This document shows, in pieces, positions 8,427 through 16,936 of a stretch of 61,829 nt of DNA (positions are counted from its first letter, which is position 1; each line of letters starts with the position of its first letter). Source of the stretch: Aurantimonas sp. 22II-16-19i (lineage in GTDB: Bacteria; Pseudomonadota; Alphaproteobacteria; Rhizobiales; Rhizobiaceae). Position numbers and translations under genes: made by a program. A model generated the notes under the pieces. It saw only the letters and a program-made list of their open reading frames with translations, made no database searches and had not been told where the DNA came from. The DNA is taken from contig NZ_AQQS01000034.1 of the NCBI RefSeq assembly GCF_002088275.1, positions 1 through 61,829 on the forward strand. Direction: 5' to 3'.

Positions 8427-9443
8427 TCAGTTGGCGGGCTTGGCGCCGGCCGTGATCGTCTCCTGGAAGAGCGCGACGAGATCCGGGCCGACCTTTGTGG
8501 CCCAGGTGTCGAAGGCGGGCTTGGTCGCCTGGCGGAAGGCGTCGATCTCCTCGGCGCTCGGCTCGTAGATCTCCATGCCCTGTTCCTTCAGGAAGGCCAG
8601 CCCCTTGGCGGTATCCTCGCGGGTGACCTGCTTCTGGTAGGTCATCGCCTGCTCGGCCGCGTCGCGGACGATCGCCTGCTTTTCGGCGTCCCACGAATCC
8701 CACAGCTTCTGGGAAACGCCGATGAAGATCGGGTCGTAGGAATAGTGCCAGGGCGTGATGTATTTCTGGACCTCGTAGACCCGCTGCGGAATGATCACCG
8801 CGCCGATCGGGTTCTCCTGGCCGTCGACGACGCCCTGCTGCAGCGCCGAGAAGGTCTCGGTCCACTGCATCTGCTGGGGATTTGCGCCGAGCGCGTTCAT
8901 CACGTCGATATACATCGGCCCGGCGACGCGCATCTTCAGGCCCTTCATGTCGGCGGGCGACTTGATCGGACGGGCGTTGTTGGTCACCTCGCGGAAGCCG
9001 TTCTCGCCCCAGGCGAGGACGACGATGCCCTTCTCGGCCATGATCTCGGTCATCCGCTCGCCGGGCTTGCCGGCGGTGGTGGCATCGACGTCGTCATAGT
9101 CGGAATAGAGATAGGGCAGCGAGAACACCGCCATCTCGGGCACCAGCGGGGTCACGTTGATCGCCGAGGTGACGACGAAGTCGAGGGCGCCGCGGCCGAC
9201 CATCTCGGCCTGCTTCATCTGGTCGCCGCCGGTCAGCTGGGCGTTCGGGAAGATCCGCACGTCCATCTCGCCGTTCGAGCCCTTCTCGAGCAACTCGTTG
9301 AACTTCTCGGCGCCCTTCTGCCAGGTGGTGGTGTCGTTGGTGTTGTGCGACAGGCGGAACGTCTCGGCGAGTGCCGGCGTCAGCGCGGTGGCCGCGAAGG
9401 CGGCGGCAAGGGCCGCAGCGGCGGCGAGATGCTTCAGTGTCAT
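8427..9443 (-). CDS. dctP: TRAP transporter substrate-binding protein (DctP)
   Basis: Periplasmic binding protein of the TRAP system, 338 residues. Residues 1-26 form a clear signal peptide ending TALTPALA before ETFRLSHN. The DctP signatures GADQMKQAEMV-like (GGDQMKQAEMVGRGALDFV), MKGLKMRVAGPMY with the conserved carboxylate-binding Arg, and FSALQQGVVDGQENPIG are all present. The ATG at 9443 follows GGAGGAAGCACC at good spacing. It is the first gene of the dctPQM operon and is divergent from the IclR regulator, which is the natural candidate to control it. Confidence 0.9.
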   Translation of the reverse strand: MTLKHLAAAAALAAAFAATALTPALAETFRLSHNTNDTTTWQKGAEKFNELLEKGSNGEMDVRIFPNAQLTGGDQMKQAEMVGRGALDFVVTSAINVTPLVPEMAVFSLPYLYSDYDDVDATTAGKPGERMTEIMAEKGIVVLAWGENGFREVTNNARPIKSPADMKGLKMRVAGPMYIDVMNALGANPQQMQWTETFSALQQGVVDGQENPIGAVIIPQRVYEVQKYITPWHYSYDPIFIGVSQKLWDSWDAEKQAIVRDAAEQAMTYQKQVTREDTAKGLAFLKEQGMEIYEPSAEEIDAFRQATKPAFDTWATKVGPDLVALFQETITAGAKPAN

Positions 9444-9628
9444 GGTGCTTCCTCCCGGGACGAAATCTGCCGGCCGCGCCGCCCTCCTCCAAGGGGTCCA
9501 CATGATGGACGTCGATCATGGCCAGTGAGGCGGAGGTTGCCATCCAACGCTGCCGCTTGCAAGTTCTTATCGCTTGCCTGACAATGGCGCTGAGAAATTC
9601 ATGTCCACAATCTGGACGGGGTGCGGGG

Positions 9629-10585
9629 TTGGACACGCTGGAAAAGGCCACGGCGGAGAGCGGCGGAGCGCAGAGCGTCGACCGGGCGCTGATGCTGCTC
9701 TCGCTGATCGGCCGCCATTGCGACAGCGGCGCCAGCCTCGCTTCGATCGTCGAGGGGAGCGGCCTCAACCGCCCGACGGCGCGCCGGCTGGTGCTCGCCT
9801 TGATGCGCTCGCGCCTCGTCGAGCAGGATCCCGTCACCCGCCGCTATTTCCTCGGCGAGGAAGCCTACGTCCTCGGCGTCCTCGCCTCCCACCGCTTCGG
9901 CTTTCTCGACTGTGCGCTGGAAAGCCTCGCCGTCCTGTCGAGGAAGAGCGGCGACACCAGCTTCGCCTGCGTCCGGCGCGGCGACCATTCGGTCTGCCTC
10001 CACCGGGAGGAAGGCGCCTTCCCGATCCGCACCCATGCGCTGTTGCCCGGCCACCGGCATCCGCTCGGGGTCGGTGCCGGCGCCATGGCGATGCTGGCGG
10101 CCCTCGACGATGGCGAGATCGGGCGGGTTCTCGCCGCCAATGGCGCTGTGCTGGCCGAACGCTATCTTGCCTATACGCCCGAGGCGATCGAGGCCGACGT
10201 CGCCTTCGCCCGCCGCCGCGGCTTCGCGCTCAATCCGGGGCGGGTGCTGCAGAATTCCTGGGCGATCGGCATGGCCGCCCGCTACCCGGACGGCCGGATC
10301 GCCGGGGCGCTCTCCATCGCGGCGATCGACAGCCGGATGGGCGAGGCGCGCCAGGGGGAGCTCGCCCACGAGCTGGCGCTCGAAGTCGCCAAGGTCGAGG
10401 CGCGGCTCGAACGCCGCTTCCGGCCGGTGACCGCTTCGGGCCGCCATGCGAGCGAAACGGCTCGGGCGGGCGAAACGGCCCGGGCGATCGAGAGGTCAGG
10501 GGCGATCGAGAGGGCAGGGGCGGTCGAGACGGCAGGGGCCGAGGCGCCCCGCCAAACGGTTTTTCTGGGAGGTATCGGATCATGA
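9629..10585 (+). CDS. IclR-family transcriptional regulator with a repetitive C-terminal tail
   Basis: DNA-binding regulator of about 318 residues. The N-terminal winged helix-turn-helix is visible in SVDRALMLLSLIGRH and IVEGSGLNRPTARRLVLALM, followed by the IclR effector domain (LGEEAYVLGVLASHRF, SFACVRRGDHSVCLHREEG, PLGVGAGAMAMLAALDD, GFALNPGRVLQNSWAIG). The last 45 residues are not part of the family; they contain five hexapeptides beginning with Glu, encoded by a degenerate 18-base tandem repeat. The TTG at 9629 matches the usual IclR start; ATG at 9584 is an alternative. It is divergent from dctPQM and overlaps the thiolase start as ATGA, so it probably controls both groups. Confidence 0.85.
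   Translation: MDTLEKATAESGGAQSVDRALMLLSLIGRHCDSGASLASIVEGSGLNRPTARRLVLALMRSRLVEQDPVTRRYFLGEEAYVLGVLASHRFGFLDCALESLAVLSRKSGDTSFACVRRGDHSVCLHREEGAFPIRTHALLPGHRHPLGVGAGAMAMLAALDDGEIGRVLAANGAVLAERYLAYTPEAIEADVAFARRRGFALNPGRVLQNSWAIGMAARYPDGRIAGALSIAAIDSRMGEARQGELAHELALEVAKVEARLERRFRPVTASGRHASETARAGETARAIERSGAIERAGAVETAGAEAPRQTVFLGGIGS
10454..10543 (+). repeat. 18-base tandem repeat in the iclR 3' end
   Basis: Five degenerate 18-base units lie in frame at the end of the IclR gene and encode ETARAG, ETARAI, ERSGAI, ERAGAV and ETAGAE. The middle three units (10483-10536) are closest, differing at only a few bases. Copy number could change by slippage without shifting the reading frame. Confidence 0.8.
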
Positions 10586-11751
10586 GCAAGGCACGCATCG
10601 TCGGCTGGTCGCACAGCCATTTCGGCAAGGTCGAGGCGCCCTCGACCCAAGCTTTGATGGCGGAAGTCGTCGGCCCCGCCATCGCCCATGCCGGCATCGA
10701 GACGGCGGATGTCGACGGCATCTTCGTCGGCGTCATGAACAACGGCTTTTCCAAGCAGGACTTCCAGGGCGCCCTCGTCGGCATGGCCCATGACGGGCTC
10801 GGCCAGGTGCCGGCGGTCCGCATGGAAAACGCCTGCGCCACCGGCTCGGCCGCCCTCTATACGGCGATGGACTTCATCGAGGCCGGCCGGGGCCGCATCG
10901 CCGTCGTCGTCGGCGCCGAGAAGATGACCGCGATCCCGACCGTCGAGGTCGGCGACATCCTGCTCGGGGCGAGCTACCGCGAGGAGGAGGCCGAGGTGGA
11001 AGGCGGCTTTGCCGGCATCTTCGGCCGCATCGCCCAGACCTATTTCCAGAAATACGGCGACCGCTCGGAAGAACTCGCGATGATCGCCGCGAAGAACCAT
11101 TCCAACGGCATGGCCAATCCTTACGCCCACATGCGCAAGGATTTCGGCTTCGACTTCTGCAACACCGTTTCCGACAAGAACCCCTATGTCGCGGGGCCCT
11201 TGCGGCGCACCGACTGCTCGCTGGTGTCCGACGGGGCGGCGGCAATCGTGCTCGCCGACGAGGAGACCGCCGAGACCCTCGAGCGGGCGATCGCCTTCAG
11301 GGCGCGCCGCCACGCCAACGATGTCCTCGCCATCTCGCGGCGCGACCCGACCGAATTCGCCGGCGCCCGCACGGCCTGGGCCAAGGCGCTGGAGGAGGCG
11401 GGGCTGACCCTCGACGATCTCGACCTGGTCGAGACCCACGACTGCTTCACCATCGCCGAGATGATCGAATACGAGGCGATGGGGCTGGCGAAGCGCGGCG
11501 AGGGCTACAAGGTCGTGCGCGAGGGCATCACCCGCAAGGACGGCCGGCTTCCCGTCAATCCGTCCGGCGGCCTCAAGTCGAAGGGCCATCCGATCGGCGC
11601 CACCGGCGTTTCCATGCATGTGATGGCCGCGATGCAGCTGATGGGCGAGGCCGGCGACATGCAGATCCGGGACGCCAAGACCGCCGGCGTCTTCAACATG
11701 GGCGGCGCCGCGGTCGCCAACTACGTCTCGATCCTGGAGCGGGTGAAGTGA
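10582..11751 (+). CDS. Thiolase of the SCP-x / acetyl-CoA acetyltransferase type
   Basis: Probable thiolase or condensing enzyme acting on a CoA ester, 389 residues. The nucleophile is Cys85 in MENACATGSAALY. The other active-site motifs are ETHDCFTIAEM, characteristic of the SCP-2/SCP-x thiolase branch, and the C-terminal GHPIGATGVSMH, followed by FNMGGAAVANYV. The ATG at 10582 overlaps the IclR stop (ATGA). Thiolases of this branch usually have an OB-fold/zinc-ribbon (DUF35) partner; none is encoded here. The next gene is an acyl-CoA ligase, consistent with thiolytic breakdown of an imported acid. Confidence 0.85.
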   Translation: MSKARIVGWSHSHFGKVEAPSTQALMAEVVGPAIAHAGIETADVDGIFVGVMNNGFSKQDFQGALVGMAHDGLGQVPAVRMENACATGSAALYTAMDFIEAGRGRIAVVVGAEKMTAIPTVEVGDILLGASYREEEAEVEGGFAGIFGRIAQTYFQKYGDRSEELAMIAAKNHSNGMANPYAHMRKDFGFDFCNTVSDKNPYVAGPLRRTDCSLVSDGAAAIVLADEETAETLERAIAFRARRHANDVLAISRRDPTEFAGARTAWAKALEEAGLTLDDLDLVETHDCFTIAEMIEYEAMGLAKRGEGYKVVREGITRKDGRLPVNPSGGLKSKGHPIGATGVSMHVMAAMQLMGEAGDMQIRDAKTAGVFNMGGAAVANYVSILERVK

Positions 11752-13367
11752 TGGACGGCGCGCCGAAGGGAGGCGTCGCGCCGCAATCGACAAGGGTTTC
11801 CAACCTCGCCCATCTCGTCACAAGGGCGGCGCGCCGCCTCGGCGACCGGCCGGCCCTCGTCTGGGGCGACAGGGCCTGGAGCTGGTGCGACTTCGACGCC
11901 CGCGTCAGCGCCATGGCGGCGGCCCTGAAGGATCGCTACGGCGTGACGAAGGGTGATCGGATTCTGGTCCAGTCGCAGAACTGCAACCAGATGTTCGAGG
12001 CGATGTTCGCCTGCTTCCGGCTGGGGGCGGTCTATGTGCCGACCAATTTCCGCCAGACGCCGGAGGAGGTCGCCTTTCTCCTGGAGGCGAGCGGGGCGAG
12101 CGGCCTGATCTGCAACGCCGGCTTCCCGGCCCATGCCGAGGCCTGCCGGCGATCGGAGCGCGCGCCGGGCTTCACTCTTTCCATCGGCGAGGCGGCCTTC
12201 GGCGAGGATTACGACGCGCTGGTCGAGGCCCATCTCGGGCAAGACGTCCCGAACGCCGCCGTCGACCGCGACGACCCGTGCTGGTTCTTCTTCACCTCCG
12301 GCACCACGGGTCGGCCCAAGGCGGCGGTGCTCACCCACGGCCAGATGGCCTTCGTCGCCGTCAACCATCTCAACGACCTGATGCCCGGCACCGGGCCGGA
12401 CGACGTCTCGCTGGTCGTCGCGCCGCTCTCCCATGGGGCGGGCGTCCACCAGCTGACCCAGGTCGCGGCCGGCGCGACGACGGTGCTCCTGCCGTCGGAA
12501 CGCTTCGACGTCGCCGAGACCTGGGGGCTCGTCGAGCGCCTGAAGGTCACCAACACGTTCACCGTGCCGACCATCGTCAAACGGCTGGTCGAGCATCCGT
12601 CGGTGGACGATTTCGACCATTCCTCGCTGCGCTACATGATCTATGCCGGCGCGCCGATGTACCGGGCGGACCAGAAGCGGGCGCTGGAAAAGCTCGGTCC
12701 CGTCATCGTCCAGTATTTCGGCCTCGGCGAGGTGACCGGCAACATCACCGTGTTGCCCGGTGGCGAGCACAGCCTCGACGACGAAGCCGCCCGCCTCGGC
12801 ACCTGCGGCTTCGAGCGCACCGGCATGGAGCTGTCGATCCAGGACGAGGCCGGCGCCGAACTGCCGCTCGGCCAGACCGGCGAGATCTGCGTCACTGGGC
12901 CGGCGGTCTTCGCCGGCTATTACGACAACCCGGAAGCCAACCGGAAGGCCTTCCGCAATGGCTGGTTCCGCACCGGCGATCTCGGCCACCGGGACGCGGC
13001 GGGCTATCTCTACATCACCGGCCGGGCGTCGGACATGTACATTTCCGGCGGCTCCAACGTCTATCCGCGCGAGATCGAGGAGAAGATCCTCGCCCATCCG
13101 AAGATCTCCGAAGCCGCCATCGTCGGCGTGCCGGATCCCGACTGGGGCGAGGTCGGCATCGCCGTTCTCGTCGCGGTTCCCGGCGAGGCGGTGTCCGAGG
13201 CGGAGATCGGCGCGTTCCTCGCCGCCAGGATCGCCCGCTACAAGATGCCGAAGCGTTTCGTCTTCTTCGAGGAAATGCCGAAGTCGGCCTATGGCAAGAT
13301 CACCAAGAAGCTGGTGCGCCAGGCGCTGGAAGAGCGCGGCGTGCTGACCGCCGGGGCGGCCGCCTGA
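11751..13367 (+). CDS. AMP-forming acyl-CoA ligase
   Basis: Adenylate-forming acid-CoA ligase of 538 residues. It shows the phosphate-binding loop FFTSGTTGRPKAAV near residue 182, the A5-type motif YFGLGEVTGN, the adenylate motif GWFRTGDLGHRD near 404, the hinge RASDMYISGGSNVYPREIEE, and the C-terminal catalytic lysine in AYGKITKK. The start overlaps the thiolase stop (TGATG), so the two are coupled. It most likely activates the acid delivered by the divergent TRAP transporter; chain length or aromaticity of the substrate cannot be told from sequence. Confidence 0.88.
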   Translation: MDGAPKGGVAPQSTRVSNLAHLVTRAARRLGDRPALVWGDRAWSWCDFDARVSAMAAALKDRYGVTKGDRILVQSQNCNQMFEAMFACFRLGAVYVPTNFRQTPEEVAFLLEASGASGLICNAGFPAHAEACRRSERAPGFTLSIGEAAFGEDYDALVEAHLGQDVPNAAVDRDDPCWFFFTSGTTGRPKAAVLTHGQMAFVAVNHLNDLMPGTGPDDVSLVVAPLSHGAGVHQLTQVAAGATTVLLPSERFDVAETWGLVERLKVTNTFTVPTIVKRLVEHPSVDDFDHSSLRYMIYAGAPMYRADQKRALEKLGPVIVQYFGLGEVTGNITVLPGGEHSLDDEAARLGTCGFERTGMELSIQDEAGAELPLGQTGEICVTGPAVFAGYYDNPEANRKAFRNGWFRTGDLGHRDAAGYLYITGRASDMYISGGSNVYPREIEEKILAHPKISEAAIVGVPDPDWGEVGIAVLVAVPGEAVSEAEIGAFLAARIARYKMPKRFVFFEEMPKSAYGKITKKLVRQALEERGVLTAGAAA

Positions 13368-13368
13368 G

Positions 13369-14241
13369 ATGGCCGCAGTGATGCGGACGATCCGCCATCC
13401 CGGTCCCGCCGCGCCGATCCGCCATGCGAAGGCCTGGGGCGAGGCGGTGGCGCTCGATTTCACCGTTGCGCCCGGCGAGACCATGGAGGCCGGGCTCGGC
13501 CGGGGCATCGCGGCGGCCGGCTGCGACGCCGGCTATGTCAGCCTCGCCGGCGCGCGGCTGGCCCCGTTCCGCTATGTCATGCCGGCCGGCTCGCCGGGCC
13601 CCAGCCATGCGGCCTGGTACTCGCAGACCTTTGCGCCGGAGGGCGTCGTCACCGTGACCGAGGCCGGCGCCATCGTCGGCCGCCGCGACGGCGCGCCCTT
13701 CGTCCATTGTCATGGGCTCTGGCAGGCGGCAGGCGGCCCGCTCGCCATGGGCCACATGCTGCCCCCCGACAGCCTCGCCGCCGAGCCGGTGCGGGTGACG
13801 GGCATCGGCCTTCGCGGCGCGGCGTTCGAGTCCCGGCAGGACGACGAGACGAATTTCCGCCTGTTCGCCGCCGAGCCAGCCGATCGCGATCTGAACGACG
13901 CGGCTCGCCAAGAATCGGGCACGCCTCGCGCCCTCGCCCTGACGCTCAGGCCGAACCAGGACGTCTGCCAGGCGATCGAGGTCGTCTGCCGAAACGAGGG
14001 CATCACCCGCGCCCGCATCCACGGCATCGGCAGCCTCAACGAGGCGCGCTTCGAGAACGGCCCGCCGATGCCCTCCTACGCCTCCGAACTTCTGATCCGC
14101 GACGGCCGGCTGGAGAACGGCCGCGTCCGGCTGGACATCGTGGTCGTCGCCATGGACGGGGCGATCTTCGAGGGCGTTCTGGCGCGCGGCGACAATCCGG
14201 TCTGCGTGACCTTCGAGCTGGTGGTGGTGCCGGAGGGATGA
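13369..14241 (+). CDS. Protein with two PPC/DUF296 domains
   Basis: A 290-residue protein that I read as two tandem PPC (DUF296, PD1-like) domains, about residues 1-150 and 155-290. Domain one has HCHGLW and AMGHMLPPDS, and domain two has RIHGIGSLNEARFE and GAIFEGVLARGDNPVCVTFEL, both typical of the fold. Bacterial PPC proteins are usually single-domain, about 140 residues, forming trimers; their function is mostly unknown and the label DNA-binding is not proven. The ATG begins one base after the ligase stop, so it belongs to the thiolase-ligase operon. The second copy lacks the full metal-binding His pattern of the first. Confidence 0.72.
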   Translation: MAAVMRTIRHPGPAAPIRHAKAWGEAVALDFTVAPGETMEAGLGRGIAAAGCDAGYVSLAGARLAPFRYVMPAGSPGPSHAAWYSQTFAPEGVVTVTEAGAIVGRRDGAPFVHCHGLWQAAGGPLAMGHMLPPDSLAAEPVRVTGIGLRGAAFESRQDDETNFRLFAAEPADRDLNDAARQESGTPRALALTLRPNQDVCQAIEVVCRNEGITRARIHGIGSLNEARFENGPPMPSYASELLIRDGRLENGRVRLDIVVVAMDGAIFEGVLARGDNPVCVTFELVVVPEG

Positions 14242-14283
14242 GGGCGTCGTTGCGGCATGGCGGGGTGGTGGATGTGCCGAGGC

Positions 14284-14486
14284 ACCCCCCTCTGGCTTGC
14301 CAGCCATCTCCCCCACAAGGGGGGAGATCGGCAGCTTCGGCCGCGGCGCCTGGCAGTCGGGTGCTGCTGGGCATCGGCGAGTGGATTGTTCGCGCGGAAA
14401 TGCCGTGGCCGAAAATGGCATGAGGCTTCGAACGAGATCGATCTCCCCCCTTGTGGGGGAGATGCCGGCAGGCAGAGGGGGGTAAC
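14284..14486 (+). repeat. Palindromic intergenic repeat element
   Basis: Two arms of roughly 48 bases in inverted orientation (about 14284-14332 and 14439-14486) enclose some 105 bases. Each arm has an inner hairpin core of the type ATCTCCCCC-ACAAG-GGGGGAGAT plus a CCTCTG/CAGAGG edge. It lies in the gap between the PPC gene and the SDR gene. Such non-coding palindromic elements are common in rhizobial genomes; it may be a RIME-like or MITE-like unit, but I could not compare it with known families. Confidence 0.75.
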
Positions 14487-14537
14487 CGGATGCGCAACGT
14501 CTCCGGTGTGCGCCGAATTACAGGGAGACAGCATCAC

Positions 14538-15323
14538 ATGACACAATCCACCAAGGTCGCGCTGATCACCGGCGCGGCGCGGGGCATCGGCCTGGCGGCG
14601 GCCAGGCGCTTTCTGGAAGAGGGCTGGCAGGTCGCGCTGCTCGACATCGACGGCGCGGCGCAGGAGGCGGCGGTCGAGGCGCTCGAGCGACCCGACGACA
14701 CCATGGCGATCGTCGCCGACGTTTCCGACCCCAATGCCGTGGCGCGCGCCGTCGCCGCCACCGAGGCATGCTTCGGCCGGATCGACGCCCTCGTCAACAA
14801 TGCCGGCACCGCCGTCTTCAAGCCGCTGCTCGAGACCACCCACGAGGAGTGGCAGCGGGTGCTCGCCGTCAATCTTACCGGCCCGTTCCTGATGACCAAC
14901 GCCTGCGCGCCCGTCATGGCGAAGACCGGCGGCGGGGCGATCGTCAACATCACCTCGATTTCCGGCTTCCGGGCCTCCACCCTGCGCGTCGCCTACGGCA
15001 CCTCCAAGGCGGCGCTGAAGCACCTGACCAAGCAGCAGGCGGTGGAACTCGCCCATCTCGGTATCCGCGCCAATGCCGTCGCGCCAGGGCCGGTCGACAC
15101 GGCGATGGCCAAGGCCGTCCACAGCGATGCGATCCGCGCCGACTATCGCGACACGATTCCGCTCGAGCGCTACGGTCTCGAGGAGGAGCTCGCCGACGCG
15201 ATCTTCTATCTCTCGTCGGAGCGGGCGAGCTACGTCACCGGCCAGATCCTCGGGGTCGACGGCGGCTTCGATGCCGCCGGCATCGGCCTTGCCACGCTTC
15301 GCCGCGACATGCGCGGCGGCTGA
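14538..15323 (+). CDS. Short-chain dehydrogenase/reductase (SDR)
   Basis: Classical NAD(P)-dependent SDR of 261 residues. The cofactor loop is TGAARGIG at 11-18, followed by the NNAG motif at 87-90, catalytic Ser140 or Ser142, Tyr153 and Lys157 in YGTSK. LLDID after the second strand suggests NAD rather than NADP. The ATG at 14538 follows AGGGAGACAGC. A 296-base gap containing a palindromic repeat separates it from the thiolase-ligase-PPC operon, so membership in that operon is uncertain. Substrate unknown. Confidence 0.85.
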   Translation: MTQSTKVALITGAARGIGLAAARRFLEEGWQVALLDIDGAAQEAAVEALERPDDTMAIVADVSDPNAVARAVAATEACFGRIDALVNNAGTAVFKPLLETTHEEWQRVLAVNLTGPFLMTNACAPVMAKTGGGAIVNITSISGFRASTLRVAYGTSKAALKHLTKQQAVELAHLGIRANAVAPGPVDTAMAKAVHSDAIRADYRDTIPLERYGLEEELADAIFYLSSERASYVTGQILGVDGGFDAAGIGLATLRRDMRGG

Positions 15324-15549
15324 GGCCTGCCCCGAGGCCCCGAACCAGAAGCCTCGAGGCAAGAGCCAGGAGCCAAAAGCCGCGAGCCTGACGGGCCCGC
15401 GGCTTCGGCCGTCGGGGAAGATCCGCCGGCGGGATGGACGAACAGACCGGCTTCGGCGGGAGCCAGCCCCGTGCCGCCGGGGCCGCCGCCCCGGTCGCTC
15501 GCGCCTCCCGCCTCGCGCCGAAGGGGATCCCGATCCCGATCCTCGGCGC
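15324..15549. other. Convergent intergenic gap
   Basis: This stretch lies between the convergent SDR and gmaS-like genes. Open frames across it do not resemble any family. I see no clear terminator with a T-run. Confidence 0.3.
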
Positions 15550-16875
15550 TCAGACGTCGAGGGTCGTCTCGCGCTCCCATGCCGTGAAGTGGCGGCAGTA
15601 GCTGTTCCATTCCTCCCGCTTCAGCCGGGCATAGGCCTGGGAGAAGGCCGGGCCGAGGGCGGCGGTCAGCGCCTCGTCGGCCTCGAAGGCCCGCAGCGCG
15701 TCGAGAAGGTTCAGCGGCAGCTTCGGCGCGCCGGCCAGCTTGTGGCCGTCCTTGTACATGTCGAGGTCGCTGTGCGGCCCGGGATCGGCCTCGGTGGCAA
15801 GACCGTCGAGCCCCGCCGCGATGATCGCAGCCTGCAGGAGATAGGGGTTCACCGCGCCGTCGGGCAGCCGCAATTCGAAGCGCCCCGGGCCCGGCACGCG
15901 CACCATGTGGGTGCGGTTGTTGCCGGTCCAGGTGATCGTGTTCGGCGCCCAGGTGGCGCCGGAGACGGTGCGTGGCGCGTTGATGCGCTTGTAGGAGTTG
16001 ACCGTCGGATTGGTGATCGCGGCGAGCCCCTCGCCGTGGCGCATGATGCCGCCGAGAAACGCCCGGCCCCGGGCCGACAGGCCGAAGGGCTGCGTCTCGT
16101 CGGCAAAGGCGTTGGTGGTGCCGGCCGTGTCCCAGACCGAGACGTGGCAGTGGCAGCCATTGCCGGTGAGGCCGGAAAACGGCTTCGGCATGAAGGTGGC
16201 GCGCAGCCCGTGCGTCTCGGCGACGGACTTGACCATGAACTTGAAGAAGGAGTGCCGGTCGGCGGTGGTCAGAGCGTCGTCGAAGGCCCAGTTCATCTCG
16301 AACTGGCCGTTGGCGTCCTCGTGGTCGTTCTGGTAGGGCGCCCAGCCGAGCGCCAGCATGTGGTCGCAGATCTCGGCGACGACGTCGTAGCGCCGCATCA
16401 GCGCCTGCTGATCGTAGCAGGGCTTTTCCGCCGTGTCGAAACCGTCCGAGATCGCCTTGCCGCCCGCCTCGAGCAGGAAGAACTCCGCCTCGACGCCGGT
16501 CTTCACCCGCAGCCCCTTCTCGGCGGCGGCCGCAACGAGGGACTTCAGCACCACCCGCGGCGCCTGGGCGACCGGCGCGCCGGCCATCGTCAGGTCGGCG
16601 GGAACCCAGGCGACCTCCGGCTTCCAGGGAAGCTGCACGACAGCGCCCGCGTCGGGCATGGCGAAGAGGTCCGGGTCGGCCGGCGTCAGGTCGAGCCAGG
16701 TGGCAAAGCCGGCAAATCCGGCGCCGTCCGCCTGCATCTCGCCGATCGCCGCTGCGGGCACGAGCTTCGCCCGCTGCGCCCCGAAGAGGTCGGTGAAGGA
16801 GATCATGAAATACTTCACGCCGGTCTTTTCGGCGAATTCGGACAGGTCGCAGGTCACGTCACGGGGTCCCCTCAC
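15550..16875 (-). CDS. gmaS: Glutamine-synthetase-like gamma-glutamylmethylamide synthetase
   Basis: Member of the glutamine synthetase superfamily, GlnT/GmaS branch, 441 residues. GmaS joins methylamine to the side-chain carboxylate of glutamate using ATP. Visible motifs are KYFMISFTDLFGAQRAKLVP at the N-terminus, GVEAEFFLLE, DHEDANGQFEMNW, NGCHCHVSVWD and the ATP-binding FELRLPDGAVNPYL. It starts with GTG at 16875, and I see no strong ribosome site. The gene directly follows three glutamate-synthase-domain genes in the order found in N-methylglutamate pathway operons (mgsABC-gmaS). In other rhizobia the same gene is annotated glnT, glutamine synthetase III; methylamine specificity is inferred from context. 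Confidence 0.78.
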   Translation of the reverse strand: MRGPRDVTCDLSEFAEKTGVKYFMISFTDLFGAQRAKLVPAAAIGEMQADGAGFAGFATWLDLTPADPDLFAMPDAGAVVQLPWKPEVAWVPADLTMAGAPVAQAPRVVLKSLVAAAAEKGLRVKTGVEAEFFLLEAGGKAISDGFDTAEKPCYDQQALMRRYDVVAEICDHMLALGWAPYQNDHEDANGQFEMNWAFDDALTTADRHSFFKFMVKSVAETHGLRATFMPKPFSGLTGNGCHCHVSVWDTAGTTNAFADETQPFGLSARGRAFLGGIMRHGEGLAAITNPTVNSYKRINAPRTVSGATWAPNTITWTGNNRTHMVRVPGPGRFELRLPDGAVNPYLLQAAIIAAGLDGLATEADPGPHSDLDMYKDGHKLAGAPKLPLNLLDALRAFEADEALTAALGPAFSQAYARLKREEWNSYCRHFTAWERETTLDV

Positions 16876-16936
16876 GGTGCTGGGCTCGAAGTGAACGGAC
16901 GTCGCCTCCCTCGGCGGTCATGCCGGTCGCGGGGTC

